6,150 bases of DNA from Candidatus Auribacterota bacterium. GTDB taxonomy: Bacteria > Auribacterota > JAFGBW01 > JAFGJP01. Position 1 is the first letter of the stretch. Each line of letters begins with the position of its first letter. The notes under the pieces are model-generated. The model saw only the letters and a program-made list of their open reading frames with translations, searched no databases and was not told where the DNA came from. The stretch covers positions 1 to 6,150 of the forward strand of contig JAFGJP010000286.1 in assembly GCA_016929035.1 (NCBI GenBank). Direction: 5' to 3'. The position numbers and the translations under genes are program-made. Positions 1 to 4,087 of this stretch are shown piece after piece.

Positions 1-111
1 AAAATCACAGGAGAGGTTCTTGAAATCGGAGAGATTTTTAAGCATTTTCCAGGAGCTCTTCTCCTGGGGAGAAAACAAGGAGTGCTCCGCACAGATAATC
101 ATGTTCATTAA
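1..111 (+). CDS. C-terminal end of an unidentified protein (5' truncated)
   Basis: Frame 1 is open from the left edge for 36 codons and stops at TAA 109-111. The peptide begins KITGEVLEIG and ends GVLRTDNHVH. It has a mixed composition like real coding sequence, with a hydrophobic turn GALLLGRK in the middle. I do not recognise the family. It would converge on the minus-strand gene pair ending at 249, and the bidirectional terminator at 202-240 lies between them, as expected for two converging units. The stop codon lies inside an imperfect hairpin (94-164). The fragment is too short to exclude a chance open frame. Confidence 0.45.
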   Translation, partial: KITGEVLEIGEIFKHFPGALLLGRKQGVLRTDNHVH

Positions 112-164
112 CTACAGATGGACACCACGTCAGGTGACACATCTTCGATGAAAATGTGATTATC
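94..164. repeat. Long imperfect nested hairpin
   Basis: Four nested arm pairs share one centre. GATAATCA (94-101) pairs with TGATTATC (157-164), TTCAT (104-108) with ATGAA (148-152), AGATG (116-120) with CATCT (140-144), and CACC (123-126) with GGTG (133-136), leaving a six-base loop. No T-run follows, so it is not a standard intrinsic terminator. It overlaps the 3' end and stop codon of the left-edge reading frame. It could be an mRNA 3' structure or a small palindromic repeat element. The symmetry is visible, but its function is unknown. Confidence 0.5.
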
Positions 165-201
165 ATGATTCGCCTGCGGCGGAAAAATGACGGGTAAAGA
201 T

Positions 202-240
202 AAGAAAAAGCCCCTTTCATTTTGAAAGGGGCTTTTTCTT
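202..240. terminator. Bidirectional rho-independent terminator
   Basis: AAGCCCCTTTCA and its complement TGAAAGGGGCTT form the core of an 18-bp perfect stem with a three-base loop at 220-222. An A-run on the left arm and a T-run on the right arm mean that RNA from either strand ends in a GC-rich hairpin followed by U residues. It sits 8 bases beyond the stop of the minus-strand exported-protein gene and also serves the plus-strand frame ending at 111. Confidence 0.93.
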
Positions 241-248
241 GATTGAAA

Positions 249-557
249 TTATTCGACTTCTACCTCGGTTTCTTCTTCGTCAAAGATAAAACTGCAGTCA
301 ACCGCACTCAGCACCCCGTTTTCTTCTCTGACGGTGATCTCGACTTTGTCACCTACAGCAAGAGCGTAGTCTTCAACGAATTCCGGAGTAGTTGCTATCG
401 TCTTCCCGTCGACGACAATCGACATGCCGTCTTCTGAAACGATTTCAACTTTTCCTGTTATGACAGACGTTCCCTCGTCCTGCGCTATAAGAGATGCAGG
501 AAGAAACGCCAGTACAAAAATACATACAGCTGCAAGGCACAAAATTTTCTTTGTCAT
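249..557 (-). CDS. Small exported protein with acidic C-terminus, unknown function
   Basis: The protein has 102 residues. The frame is open further upstream to 800, but that part is the shadow of the preceding gene. The start at 557 (MTKKILCLAA) is preceded by AAGGAG at good spacing. Residues 1-25 form a Sec-type signal peptide: a Lys pair, a long hydrophobic core, and a likely cleavage after ASLIA. The mature part is about 77 residues, rich in short beta-strand-like stretches (TGKVEIVSEDG, SIVVDGKTI, GDKVEITVREENG). This suggests a small beta-barrel or OB-like domain, which is an inference from pattern only. The C-terminus is highly acidic (FDEEETEVEVE). It begins 16 bases after the zinc-ribbon gene and is almost certainly in the same operon, ending at the terminator at 202-240. 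I do not recognise a named family. Confidence 0.85.
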   Translation of the reverse strand: MTKKILCLAAVCIFVLAFLPASLIAQDEGTSVITGKVEIVSEDGMSIVVDGKTIATTPEFVEDYALAVGDKVEITVREENGVLSAVDCSFIFDEEETEVEVE

Positions 558-573
558 TTTTATCTCCTTGGGT

Positions 574-846
574 TTAATCGTAGTCTTCCCTTTCGTCTTC
601 ATATTCAAAGTCATCTTCGCTTTCATCCTCGTCATCGAGAGACTCCTCCTCGTCATCATAGGAATAATCCTCATCATCATCGTAGCGGCTTTTTTCAGCC
701 TTGACAAGCTTCGGAGGATCGAGGCTGACGACTTCGATGTCTGAATAGCAGTGAGGACACGAAATACTGTCTCCTGTTTCTGTGTACTCATCGATTTCAA
801 GTTTATCCCAGCATCTTGGACACTTGATTTTAATCGTTTTCAACAT
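574..846 (-). CDS. LysW-like zinc-ribbon protein with long acidic tail
   Basis: The protein has 90 residues, starting at 846 behind a strong AGGAGG. Residues 9-33 carry two CPxC knuckles (C9-P-R-C12 and C30-P-H-C33), a four-Cys zinc ribbon. The stretch SDIEVVSLDPPKL (residues 35-47) closely resembles the strand after the second knuckle of the amino-group carrier protein LysW, which carries lysine or arginine biosynthesis intermediates on its C-terminal Glu. The rest is unlike LysW: residues 55-90 are a low-complexity tail with 25 Asp/Glu among 36 residues plus Tyr and Ser, ending EREDYD. There is no EDWGE terminus, and the last residue is Asp. No lysine or arginine biosynthesis genes are nearby. 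The gene is followed by a small exported protein in the same operon. It may be a diverged carrier or an unrelated zinc-ribbon protein. Confidence 0.85.
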   Translation of the reverse strand: MLKTIKIKCPRCWDKLEIDEYTETGDSISCPHCYSDIEVVSLDPPKLVKAEKSRYDDDEDYSYDDEEESLDDEDESEDDFEYEDEREDYD

Positions 847-870
847 GATTTCCTCCTATGATATTTTTTT

Positions 871-1018
871 GATACTTCGGCGGCGCGTAAATCTCGTTCT
901 TCAGTGCGGGGTATCAATGCGCCGTTCAGCATCAACCCTGAGCAGGCCCCGGGCATTAGACCGGGGTGCGTCGAATGGGTTAATTTTGGACCATAGCGAA
1001 TCGATATGGACCTCCTTT
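871..1018. repeat. Possible interspersed repeat in the intergenic region
   Basis: This stretch is more GC-rich than its surroundings and is open in several frames on both strands without a proper start codon. It contains the hairpin CCCCGG (947-952) / CCGGGG (961-966). Its plus-strand frame ending at TAG about 991 reads NPEQAPG...GCVEWVNFGP, which feels familiar as a recurrent short repeat in environmental bacterial genomes. That is memory, not a search. I see no gene in 847-1084. Confidence 0.3.
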
Positions 1019-1021
1019 CTT
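1006..1021 (-). promoter_or_regulatory. Orphan consensus Shine-Dalgarno sequence
   Basis: The minus strand reads AAGAAAGGAGGTCC, nearly the full complement of the 16S rRNA 3' end. No normal start codon follows at the usual distance. The first ATG, about 14 bases downstream, opens a frame of only four codons. Longer downstream frames would need ATT or ATC as a start. It may be a remnant of a lost gene or part of the repeat at 871-1018. Confidence 0.45.
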
Positions 1022-1030
1022 TGCCCGGAA

Positions 1031-1060
1031 AAACAGATTCATTCTATAAGTTCCTGAATC
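1031..1060 (-). terminator. Weak candidate terminator after the ArsR gene
   Basis: On the minus strand GATTCA (1060-1055) and TGAATC (1041-1036) form a 6-bp stem with a 13-base loop. TGTTTTT follows. It lies about 25 bases after the repressor stop codon. The stem is short and not GC-rich, so termination would be inefficient. Confidence 0.3.
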
Positions 1061-1084
1061 AATGAGGACTTCCGGAGAAATATT

Positions 1085-1417
1085 TTATGCTGTCTTGTAG
1101 TCTTTCAGTTTCCCCAGGTCTTTTTGAAATGCTTCCATGTTTTCAAACTCTGAAAAAATAAAGCGGACTGTCTTAAGGGCGTCAGACTGCATTTTATCAT
1201 TAACGCGGTAATAGATAAGGTTTCCTGCTCTCTTATCGGAAACAATGCCAAGGAGGCGCAGCCTTACGAGATGCTTGGAGACAGATGGCTGGCTTATATT
1301 GAGGATCGAACCGATCTTGTTTACAGATAGCTCGTTATGAAAAAGGAGATTCAGGATCCTTAAACGAGTGTCTTCGCCCAGCGCTTTAAGAATTTGCCGA
1401 AGTGCTTTTAGGGTCAT
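1085..1417 (-). CDS. ArsR-family winged-helix transcriptional repressor, cysteine-free
   Basis: The protein has 110 residues, the usual ArsR/SmtB length. Residues 5-30 (LRQILKALGEDTRLRILNLL) are the typical N-terminal helices, with the D-TRLRIL signature. Residues 31-55 (SVNKIGSILNISQPSVSKHL) are the helix-turn-helix with the classic S-Q-P-S-VSKHL recognition helix. Residues 56-72 (LGIVSDKRAGNLIYYRV) form the wing. Members act as homodimers that leave their operator when a ligand binds. This one has no cysteine anywhere, so the arsenic/cadmium thiolate sites (such as ELCVCDL) are absent. The equivalent position reads ELSVNKI. It may sense a non-thiolate ligand or a redox/metabolic cue. The start at 1417 has no clear SD. 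A strong promoter and inverted repeats just upstream suggest autorepression. The target beyond itself is unknown. Confidence 0.92.
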   Translation of the reverse strand: MTLKALRQILKALGEDTRLRILNLLFHNELSVNKIGSILNISQPSVSKHLVRLRLLGIVSDKRAGNLIYYRVNDKMQSDALKTVRFIFSEFENMEAFQKDLGKLKDYKTA

Positions 1418-1449
1418 ATGAATATAACCATATAACTATATACGCATAT
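1415..1449. promoter_or_regulatory. Putative ArsR operator (overlapping AT-rich inverted repeats)
   Basis: ATATG (1416-1420) and CATAT (1429-1433) form an inverted repeat with an 8-base spacer. ATATA (1430-1434) and TATAT (1437-1441) form a second one. A further GCATAT (1444-1449) follows. The cluster covers the presumed transcription start and reaches the start codon of the repressor gene, and it touches the -10 box. ArsR/SmtB proteins commonly bind AT-rich imperfect palindromes here, so autorepression is the simplest reading. Confidence 0.6.
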
Positions 1450-1476
1450 TATAATCTGCTGTTTTGCCTTTGTCAA
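1448..1476 (-). promoter_or_regulatory. Consensus sigma70 promoter of the ArsR gene
   Basis: The minus strand carries TTGACA (1476-1471), a 17-base spacer and TATAAT (1453-1448), both boxes matching the consensus exactly. Transcription would start near 1441, giving a leader of about 24 bases before the start codon at 1417. Such a strong promoter, overlapped by inverted repeats, fits a tightly repressed gene. Confidence 0.9.
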
Positions 1477-1497
1477 TAGTTGAGGGGAGAAATCAAA

Positions 1498-1610
1498 ATG
1501 AAAAAGTGCCTAAAGTGCCTGAAGTTAAAGGAATGTTGAAAACAAACGAAAACAATAAGCCGTGTTGTCCGCCTGCGCAGAAGACCCCGGATGTAAATCC
1601 GGGGACGTGA
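1498..1610 (+). other. Two tiny overlapping Cys-containing reading frames (doubtful)
   Basis: ATG at 1498 lies 8 bases after GAGGGGAG and encodes the 13-residue MKKCLKCLKLKEC, stopping at 1539. A second ATG (1533) overlaps this end and encodes 25 residues beginning MLKTNENNKPCCPPAQKTP, stopping at TGA 1608-1610. The second start has AAAGGA directly against it, which is too close for good initiation. Cys-rich N-termini occur in some proteins of arsenic clusters, so this could be the stump of a gene divergent from the ArsR gene and cut off by the RNA element. Against this, the first frame is made largely of a DNA repeat (AAAGTGCCT twice). Translation is unproven. Confidence 0.25.
1503..1532 (+). 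repeat. AAAGTGCCT tandem repeat and left inverted-repeat arm
   Basis: AAAGTGCCT occurs twice in tandem (1503-1511, 1512-1520) and runs into TGAAGTTAAAGGA (1520-1532). The same 13 bases recur inverted at 1954-1966, also next to an AAGTGC motif, on the far side of the structured RNA segment. Confidence 0.7.
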
Positions 1611-1890
1611 GTCCCGCGTGAGCGGCGTTACCGCAACGCGGCTTCCCCGTGAGGTGGGACGTTACCCACCAACGGAGGGTTCGCGTCCACGCCGTCAGGA
1701 CAACGTCCCTTCACGGGATGTCCGTCAAAGGCGGATACGTCCTATGGCGGAAATGCAGTAAAGCGTTTCTGGCTTCGGCGAGATGTCGCAAAGAGGGATT
1801 CTGTGCTGGACGGACCTCGCGCGAAGACCGTAGGGCGAAGGCGGATTCCAAGGCACCACGGACGCAAGTCCGTGAGGCTCCATTGGAGAC
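1585..1890 (+). ncRNA. Structured RNA, likely HEARO / OMEGA-type guide RNA without iscB
   Basis: This GC-rich block holds many short stems in AT-richer surroundings. CCCCGGAT/ATCCGGGG (1585-1604) has a GTAA loop, GGGAC/GTCCC (1602-1615) a GTGA loop, CCGC/GCGG (1614-1625) a GTGA loop, and GCGTT/AACGC spans 1625-1639. GGTGGG/CCCACC spans 1653-1670, ACGTCCC/GGGATGT 1703-1721, and CACGGAC/GTCCGTG (1857-1874) has a GCAA loop. CCAA (1848-1851) can pair with TTGG (1883-1886) to close the 3' domain. The unpaired-looking core (GTCCGTCAAAGGCGG, GCAGTAAAGCG, GGCGGATTCCAAGGCACC) resembles what I recall of HEARO RNAs, which act as guide RNAs for IscB nucleases with the guide at the 5' end. No IscB frame follows; the next gene runs the opposite way. 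The stems are seen; the family is an inference from memory. Exact ends and promoter are unknown. The 108-codon plus-strand open frame over the block (1649-1972) looks like a by-product. Confidence 0.65.
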
Positions 1891-1948
1891 ATTATATAAC
1901 TCGTGCAGTCATAATGAGAAATGGCTGATTATTAAAAAATGGGCCTTC

Positions 1949-1990
1949 AGTGCTCCTTTAACTTCAAACTAGCGCACTTTTAACTTTAAA
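1949..1990 (-). repeat. Right inverted-repeat arm flanking the RNA element
   Basis: The minus strand reads AAAGTGCGC, then TTTGAAGTTAAAGGAGC, matching the left arm at 1513-1532 except for a 6-base insertion between the AGTGC and TGAAGTTAAAGGA parts. AGTGC (1949-1953) also pairs with GCACT (1974-1978), and TTTT follows on the plus strand. This could weakly terminate the RNA, but the stem is short. Confidence 0.6.
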
Positions 1991-1993
1991 TTT

Positions 1994-2437
1994 CTATTCT
2001 TTAGGCAGGCCCGGCGGGTTATTTTTCCAGGCATTTCTGAAAAATGTGTTCAGAGGCGCTGTTTCCTTGGCTTTATCAAAGAGAACCTTAACAGGCTCTT
2101 CCTCGACAATAAAGAGCTCCACTGATGGGGATGCGTCTGACTTTTTTAAAGAGATTGTAAACGAGGAAAGGACATTACCTGATTTTTGAAGATGCTTTGA
2201 AAGGGACTCAAAAACATCTTGAAAAGAAAAAGTGCCTTTTTTAACATGCGTCGTATCCTGGACCATCCTTCCATAGGAGAGCTCAGCGCTTCCATCCTTA
2301 AGGATCTCAAGCTTCCATCCATTGGGTGACAGGATGGTTATTTTTGCGCATTCTTCCGCTGAAGGGGCTTCTCCTGCAAAAGAGACAATACTGGCTGAAA
2401 GGCAGAGAAAGGCAGTTAAGAGATAGATAAATTTCAT
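1994..2437 (-). CDS. Exported protein of unknown function (147 aa)
   Basis: The start at 2437 is preceded by CAGGAGG at 8 bases. Residues 1-21 (MKFIYLLTAFLCLSASIVSF) are a Sec signal peptide with likely cleavage after SFA. The mature protein of about 126 residues has one Cys and no transmembrane segment. Its first half (ITILSPNGWKLEILKDGSAEL, residues 33-53) reads like beta-strands. The middle (FQDVFESLSKHLQKSG, about 72-87) looks helical, and a second strand-rich part follows (FTISLKKS...VELFIVEEEPVKV). The C-terminus ends NNPPGLPKE. I do not recognise the family. The gene has its own strong promoter (2498-2525), so it can be expressed apart from the two upstream genes in the same orientation. 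Export to the periplasm is inferred from the signal peptide. Confidence 0.87.
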   Translation of the reverse strand: MKFIYLLTAFLCLSASIVSFAGEAPSAEECAKITILSPNGWKLEILKDGSAELSYGRMVQDTTHVKKGTFSFQDVFESLSKHLQKSGNVLSSFTISLKKSDASPSVELFIVEEEPVKVLFDKAKETAPLNTFFRNAWKNNPPGLPKE

Positions 2438-2497
2438 TATTTTTAACCTCCTGATTAGCGTTATCTGATTGTGAAAGACACGCGGTAAAGCGAAAAA

Positions 2498-2525
2498 ATA
2501 CTATCACAATTTTTTTTTATGTCAA
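2498..2525 (-). promoter_or_regulatory. sigma70-type promoter of the 147-aa exported protein gene
   Basis: The minus strand carries TTGACA (2525-2520), a 16-base AT-rich spacer and TAGTAT (2503-2498). Transcription would begin near 2491, leaving a leader of about 54 bases before the start at 2437. The -35 box is perfect and the -10 matches five of six positions. Confidence 0.75.
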
Positions 2526-2563
2526 AAAATAAAATCTATTTCAAGAACGAGGCAAAAATTTTT

Positions 2564-2935
2564 TTATTTTGTTTTTTGATCGCGAGGCAGATGTGAAAAT
2601 GTCTCTCTGACCCAGTACCAGATATTTTCTGAATCCGGCGGAAGGGGCTCGGCAGAATAGAGAGGAATTCCTTTAAAAACACGCGGCATCATTTTTTTGT
2701 TTTCTTCGGCACTTTCTTCGCCAGCCCAGTAAAGAATATTATTGAGTTCGTTCTTGATATCAGGAGGAAAGACAAAAGAATTCCTGTAATCTTTAAAGAT
2801 TTCTCCGAGCAAGCGGGAAGAGAGATTCTGGCTTTGAGTCAATTGTGCAATAAAGCTGTCGTCTAAATGCATAATGCCTGTCAGGAACTCCTTGAATGAT
2901 CTCATTATAATCTTTTTTTGTTTATATGTAAACAT
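2564..2935 (-). CDS. Unrecognised cytosolic protein (123 aa)
   Basis: The longest start at 2935 gives 123 residues, with a weak AGGA ten bases upstream. A second Met at residue 11 (MRSFKEF) has no better site, so the true start is uncertain. There is no signal peptide and no membrane segment. The sequence has a helical look in the first 50 residues (SFKEFLTGIMHLDD, FIAQLTQSQNLSSRLLGEIFKDY). The second half is rich in Trp/Tyr (NILYWAGEES, ENIWYWVRETFSHL) with a Pro-rich stretch AEPLPPDSEN between. I see no catalytic motif and do not recognise the family. It starts 24 bases after the upstream exported-protein gene and probably shares its transcript. It is followed by the promoter of the next gene, and no clear terminator is visible. 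Confidence 0.75.
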   Translation of the reverse strand: MFTYKQKKIIMRSFKEFLTGIMHLDDSFIAQLTQSQNLSSRLLGEIFKDYRNSFVFPPDIKNELNNILYWAGEESAEENKKMMPRVFKGIPLYSAEPLPPDSENIWYWVRETFSHLPRDQKTK

Positions 2936-2959
2936 TATTTATCAATCCTGAAAAATCAT

Positions 2960-3622
2960 TCAGAATGGGTCCAGTCGTCTTTTAAACGGGCTTGTCATTT
3001 CGAAATTTCTTGTTTCCGTCATGCGGTGAAAAAAAGAACGGACAAAATAGGATGAAGGGGCGTCGTTCTGCCATTTGGGCGGCGGACCAGAGGATTTTGT
3101 AAGGATCAGGTTCCCTGTCATGGGATAAAACTGAAGGGGAAATCCGCGGCTGATGCCGCTTGTCTGCACGTGGCCGATAAAGTCTGTGGAGAGAGTGTAG
3201 TTGTTCCACATGAAATTTGAAAAAGACATCTGCCTGAATATCGGAGATTTTCTATTTTTTTTGATGCGTGCGTCAAAATCCCCAGTTGTAAGGAGGTACT
3301 CGACATGCGTACCGAGAAAATCGACCTTCACGCTGCGGAAAGCGTTTTTGACGGAAGAGGACATGTCGTAGACGATTTTGCCTTTGAGAAACTGCTTGGC
3401 AACAAAATCGTCTGTGACAAGCAGGAGCCAGCCGCTCACGTCCTGTCCGGATTGAGAAAAATAGGATTCTGGAACGTAATAGTGGCAAAACCCGAATGAT
3501 CCTGAATAATGGCCAGTTATAAATGTTTCGCTGTTCGAAGTGTTCTGCAATGAAAGACTGTCTCCAAAAGACAAAGTGCAGCTCAGCAAAAGGACAATGA
3601 AAGTCAGGACAATTTGTTTCAT
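2960..3622 (-). CDS. Exported protein of unknown function (220 aa)
   Basis: The start at 3622 is chosen because it begins the signal peptide. The upstream sequence is purine-rich (GGGAAAGAAG) rather than a strong SD. Residues 1-20 (MKQIVLTFIVLLLSCTLSFG) are a Sec signal with likely cleavage near SFG. There is a Cys at 15, but the lipobox is poor because hydrophobic residues surround it without the usual small residue before it, so a lipoprotein is less likely. The mature part is aromatic-rich (HYSGSFGFCHYYVPESYF) and looks strand-rich, with a basic patch (DARIKKNRK) and a C-terminus SPFKRRLDPF. No domain is recognised. It is the first gene of a minus-strand row with the 123-aa gene 24 bases downstream. 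A leader of about 158 bases with a long-range inverted repeat precedes it. Confidence 0.85.
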   Translation of the reverse strand: MKQIVLTFIVLLLSCTLSFGDSLSLQNTSNSETFITGHYSGSFGFCHYYVPESYFSQSGQDVSGWLLLVTDDFVAKQFLKGKIVYDMSSSVKNAFRSVKVDFLGTHVEYLLTTGDFDARIKKNRKSPIFRQMSFSNFMWNNYTLSTDFIGHVQTSGISRGFPLQFYPMTGNLILTKSSGPPPKWQNDAPSSYFVRSFFHRMTETRNFEMTSPFKRRLDPF

Positions 3623-3645
3623 CGCTTCTTTCCCTCGTCCCTCGG

Positions 3646-3722
3646 GGGTGGGAAAAGAAAGAAGGAAGCGGTTTGAAAAATCACAAGAAAAGACTGTTTC
3701 TTCTTTTCATGAATCCCACCCC
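3646..3722 (-). promoter_or_regulatory. Long-range inverted repeat in the leader of the 220-aa exported protein gene
   Basis: GGGGTGGGA (3646-3654) and TCCCACCCC (3714-3722) are perfect 9-bp complements separated by 59 bases. The stem can extend imperfectly through the A/G-rich and T/C-rich stretches inside (AAAGAAAGAAG against CTTCTTTTC). In the minus-strand RNA the 3' arm ends about 23 bases before the start codon, so the fold could affect ribosome access. It does not match a riboswitch that I recognise. Confidence 0.5.
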
Positions 3723-3787
3723 AAAGAGAGATGGTCAAATTCAGTGATTTTTGAAACCTGAATTTTTTTCTTGTGCTTTCACACTTT

Positions 3788-3816
3788 ATTTTAGTATATT
3801 TTTTAAAAAAAGTAAA
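3788..3816 (-). promoter_or_regulatory. Candidate promoter for the 220-aa exported protein gene
   Basis: The minus strand shows TTTACT (3816-3811), a 17-base spacer and TAAAAT (3793-3788). The match is four of six and five of six to consensus. In sequence this A/T-rich, such matches occur by chance, so this is tentative. Confidence 0.35.
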
Positions 3817-3984
3817 TAGATAATTATTATTATAACTGCTTAAAATAAAGAAAGTTATAACACATTTTAAAATATAACGTCAATAAAATATATAACATTT
3901 TTAATTATTTGTGTTATTTTTAACGTATAAAACCACAGTGATTCAATTTTAAAAACAGTGAAATTGTGTAAATAAACGCATTTT

Positions 3985-4013
3985 TTGGATCAGAGGGATT
4001 GTCAAGATATATT
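3985..4013 (+). promoter_or_regulatory. Candidate promoter for the kinase-regulator operon
   Basis: TTGGAT (3985-3990), a 17-base spacer and TATATT (4008-4013) precede the kinase gene. The -10 is good and the -35 matches only its TTG. Transcription would start near 4020, about 68 bases before the start codon. Confidence 0.35.
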
Positions 4014-4061
4014 CTTGAAAGAAAAACTCAACAACTTGTCTTTATTAATCCTTAAATGGCT

Positions 4062-4083
4062 GGATTTTTTCGGATAAAAATCC
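4062..4083 (+). promoter_or_regulatory. Stem-loop directly before the kinase start codon
   Basis: GGATTTTT (4062-4069) pairs perfectly with AAAAATCC (4076-4083), leaving a six-base loop. The stem ends 4 bases before the ATG at 4088 and occupies the place where an SD would normally be. No SD is visible. It may limit translation, or it may bring an upstream site closer. Confidence 0.5.
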
Positions 4084-4087
4084 TAAA

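Larger units (their letters stand above)
3623..4087. other. AT-rich divergent intergenic region
   Basis: No coding frame is supported here. The left third holds the leader and candidate promoter of the minus-strand gene. The centre (3781-3930) is extremely A/T-rich, with four TATAAC copies (3831, 3856, 3873, 3891) and a GTTATTTTTAAC palindrome (3913-3924). CAATTT (3944-3949) and AAATTG (3961-3966) form another inverted repeat. The right part holds a candidate promoter and a hairpin before the kinase gene. Such composition is typical of a regulated divergent promoter region. Confidence 0.7.

Noticed and set aside
600..700. Trinucleotide-like repeat of TCC/TCA/TCG as a microsatellite or CRISPR-like repeat
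   Set aside because: It is simply the coding sequence of the acidic tail on the minus strand, with no regular repeat unit or spacers.
424..744. Plus-strand 106-residue hydrophobic frame
   Set aside because: It lies opposite the zinc-ribbon and exported-protein genes. Its Ile/Val-rich stretch is the reverse complement of the Asp/Glu codon run.
782..1057. Plus-strand 91-residue frame in the intergenic block
   Set aside because: It starts inside the zinc-ribbon gene, has no SD, and ends within the repeat-like segment.
1585..1890. Group II intron or tRNA/rmRNA remnant
   Set aside because: I see no GTGYG 5' end, no domain V hairpin, no CCA-ended cloverleaf and no reverse transcriptase frame.
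1649..1972. Plus-strand open frame of 107 residues across the structured RNA
   Set aside because: It is Arg/Ser/Lys-rich without a domain, has no SD, and its frame runs through the RNA stems. The base pairing explains the sequence better.
2982..3488. Several minus- and plus-strand frames within the 220-aa gene
   Set aside because: They are out of frame with the signal-peptide-bearing gene and have no SD or domains.
3738..3770. TTCAG...CTGAA followed by a T-run as a plus-strand terminator
   Set aside because: The stem is only 5 bp and A/T-rich, and no plus-strand gene ends upstream of it.
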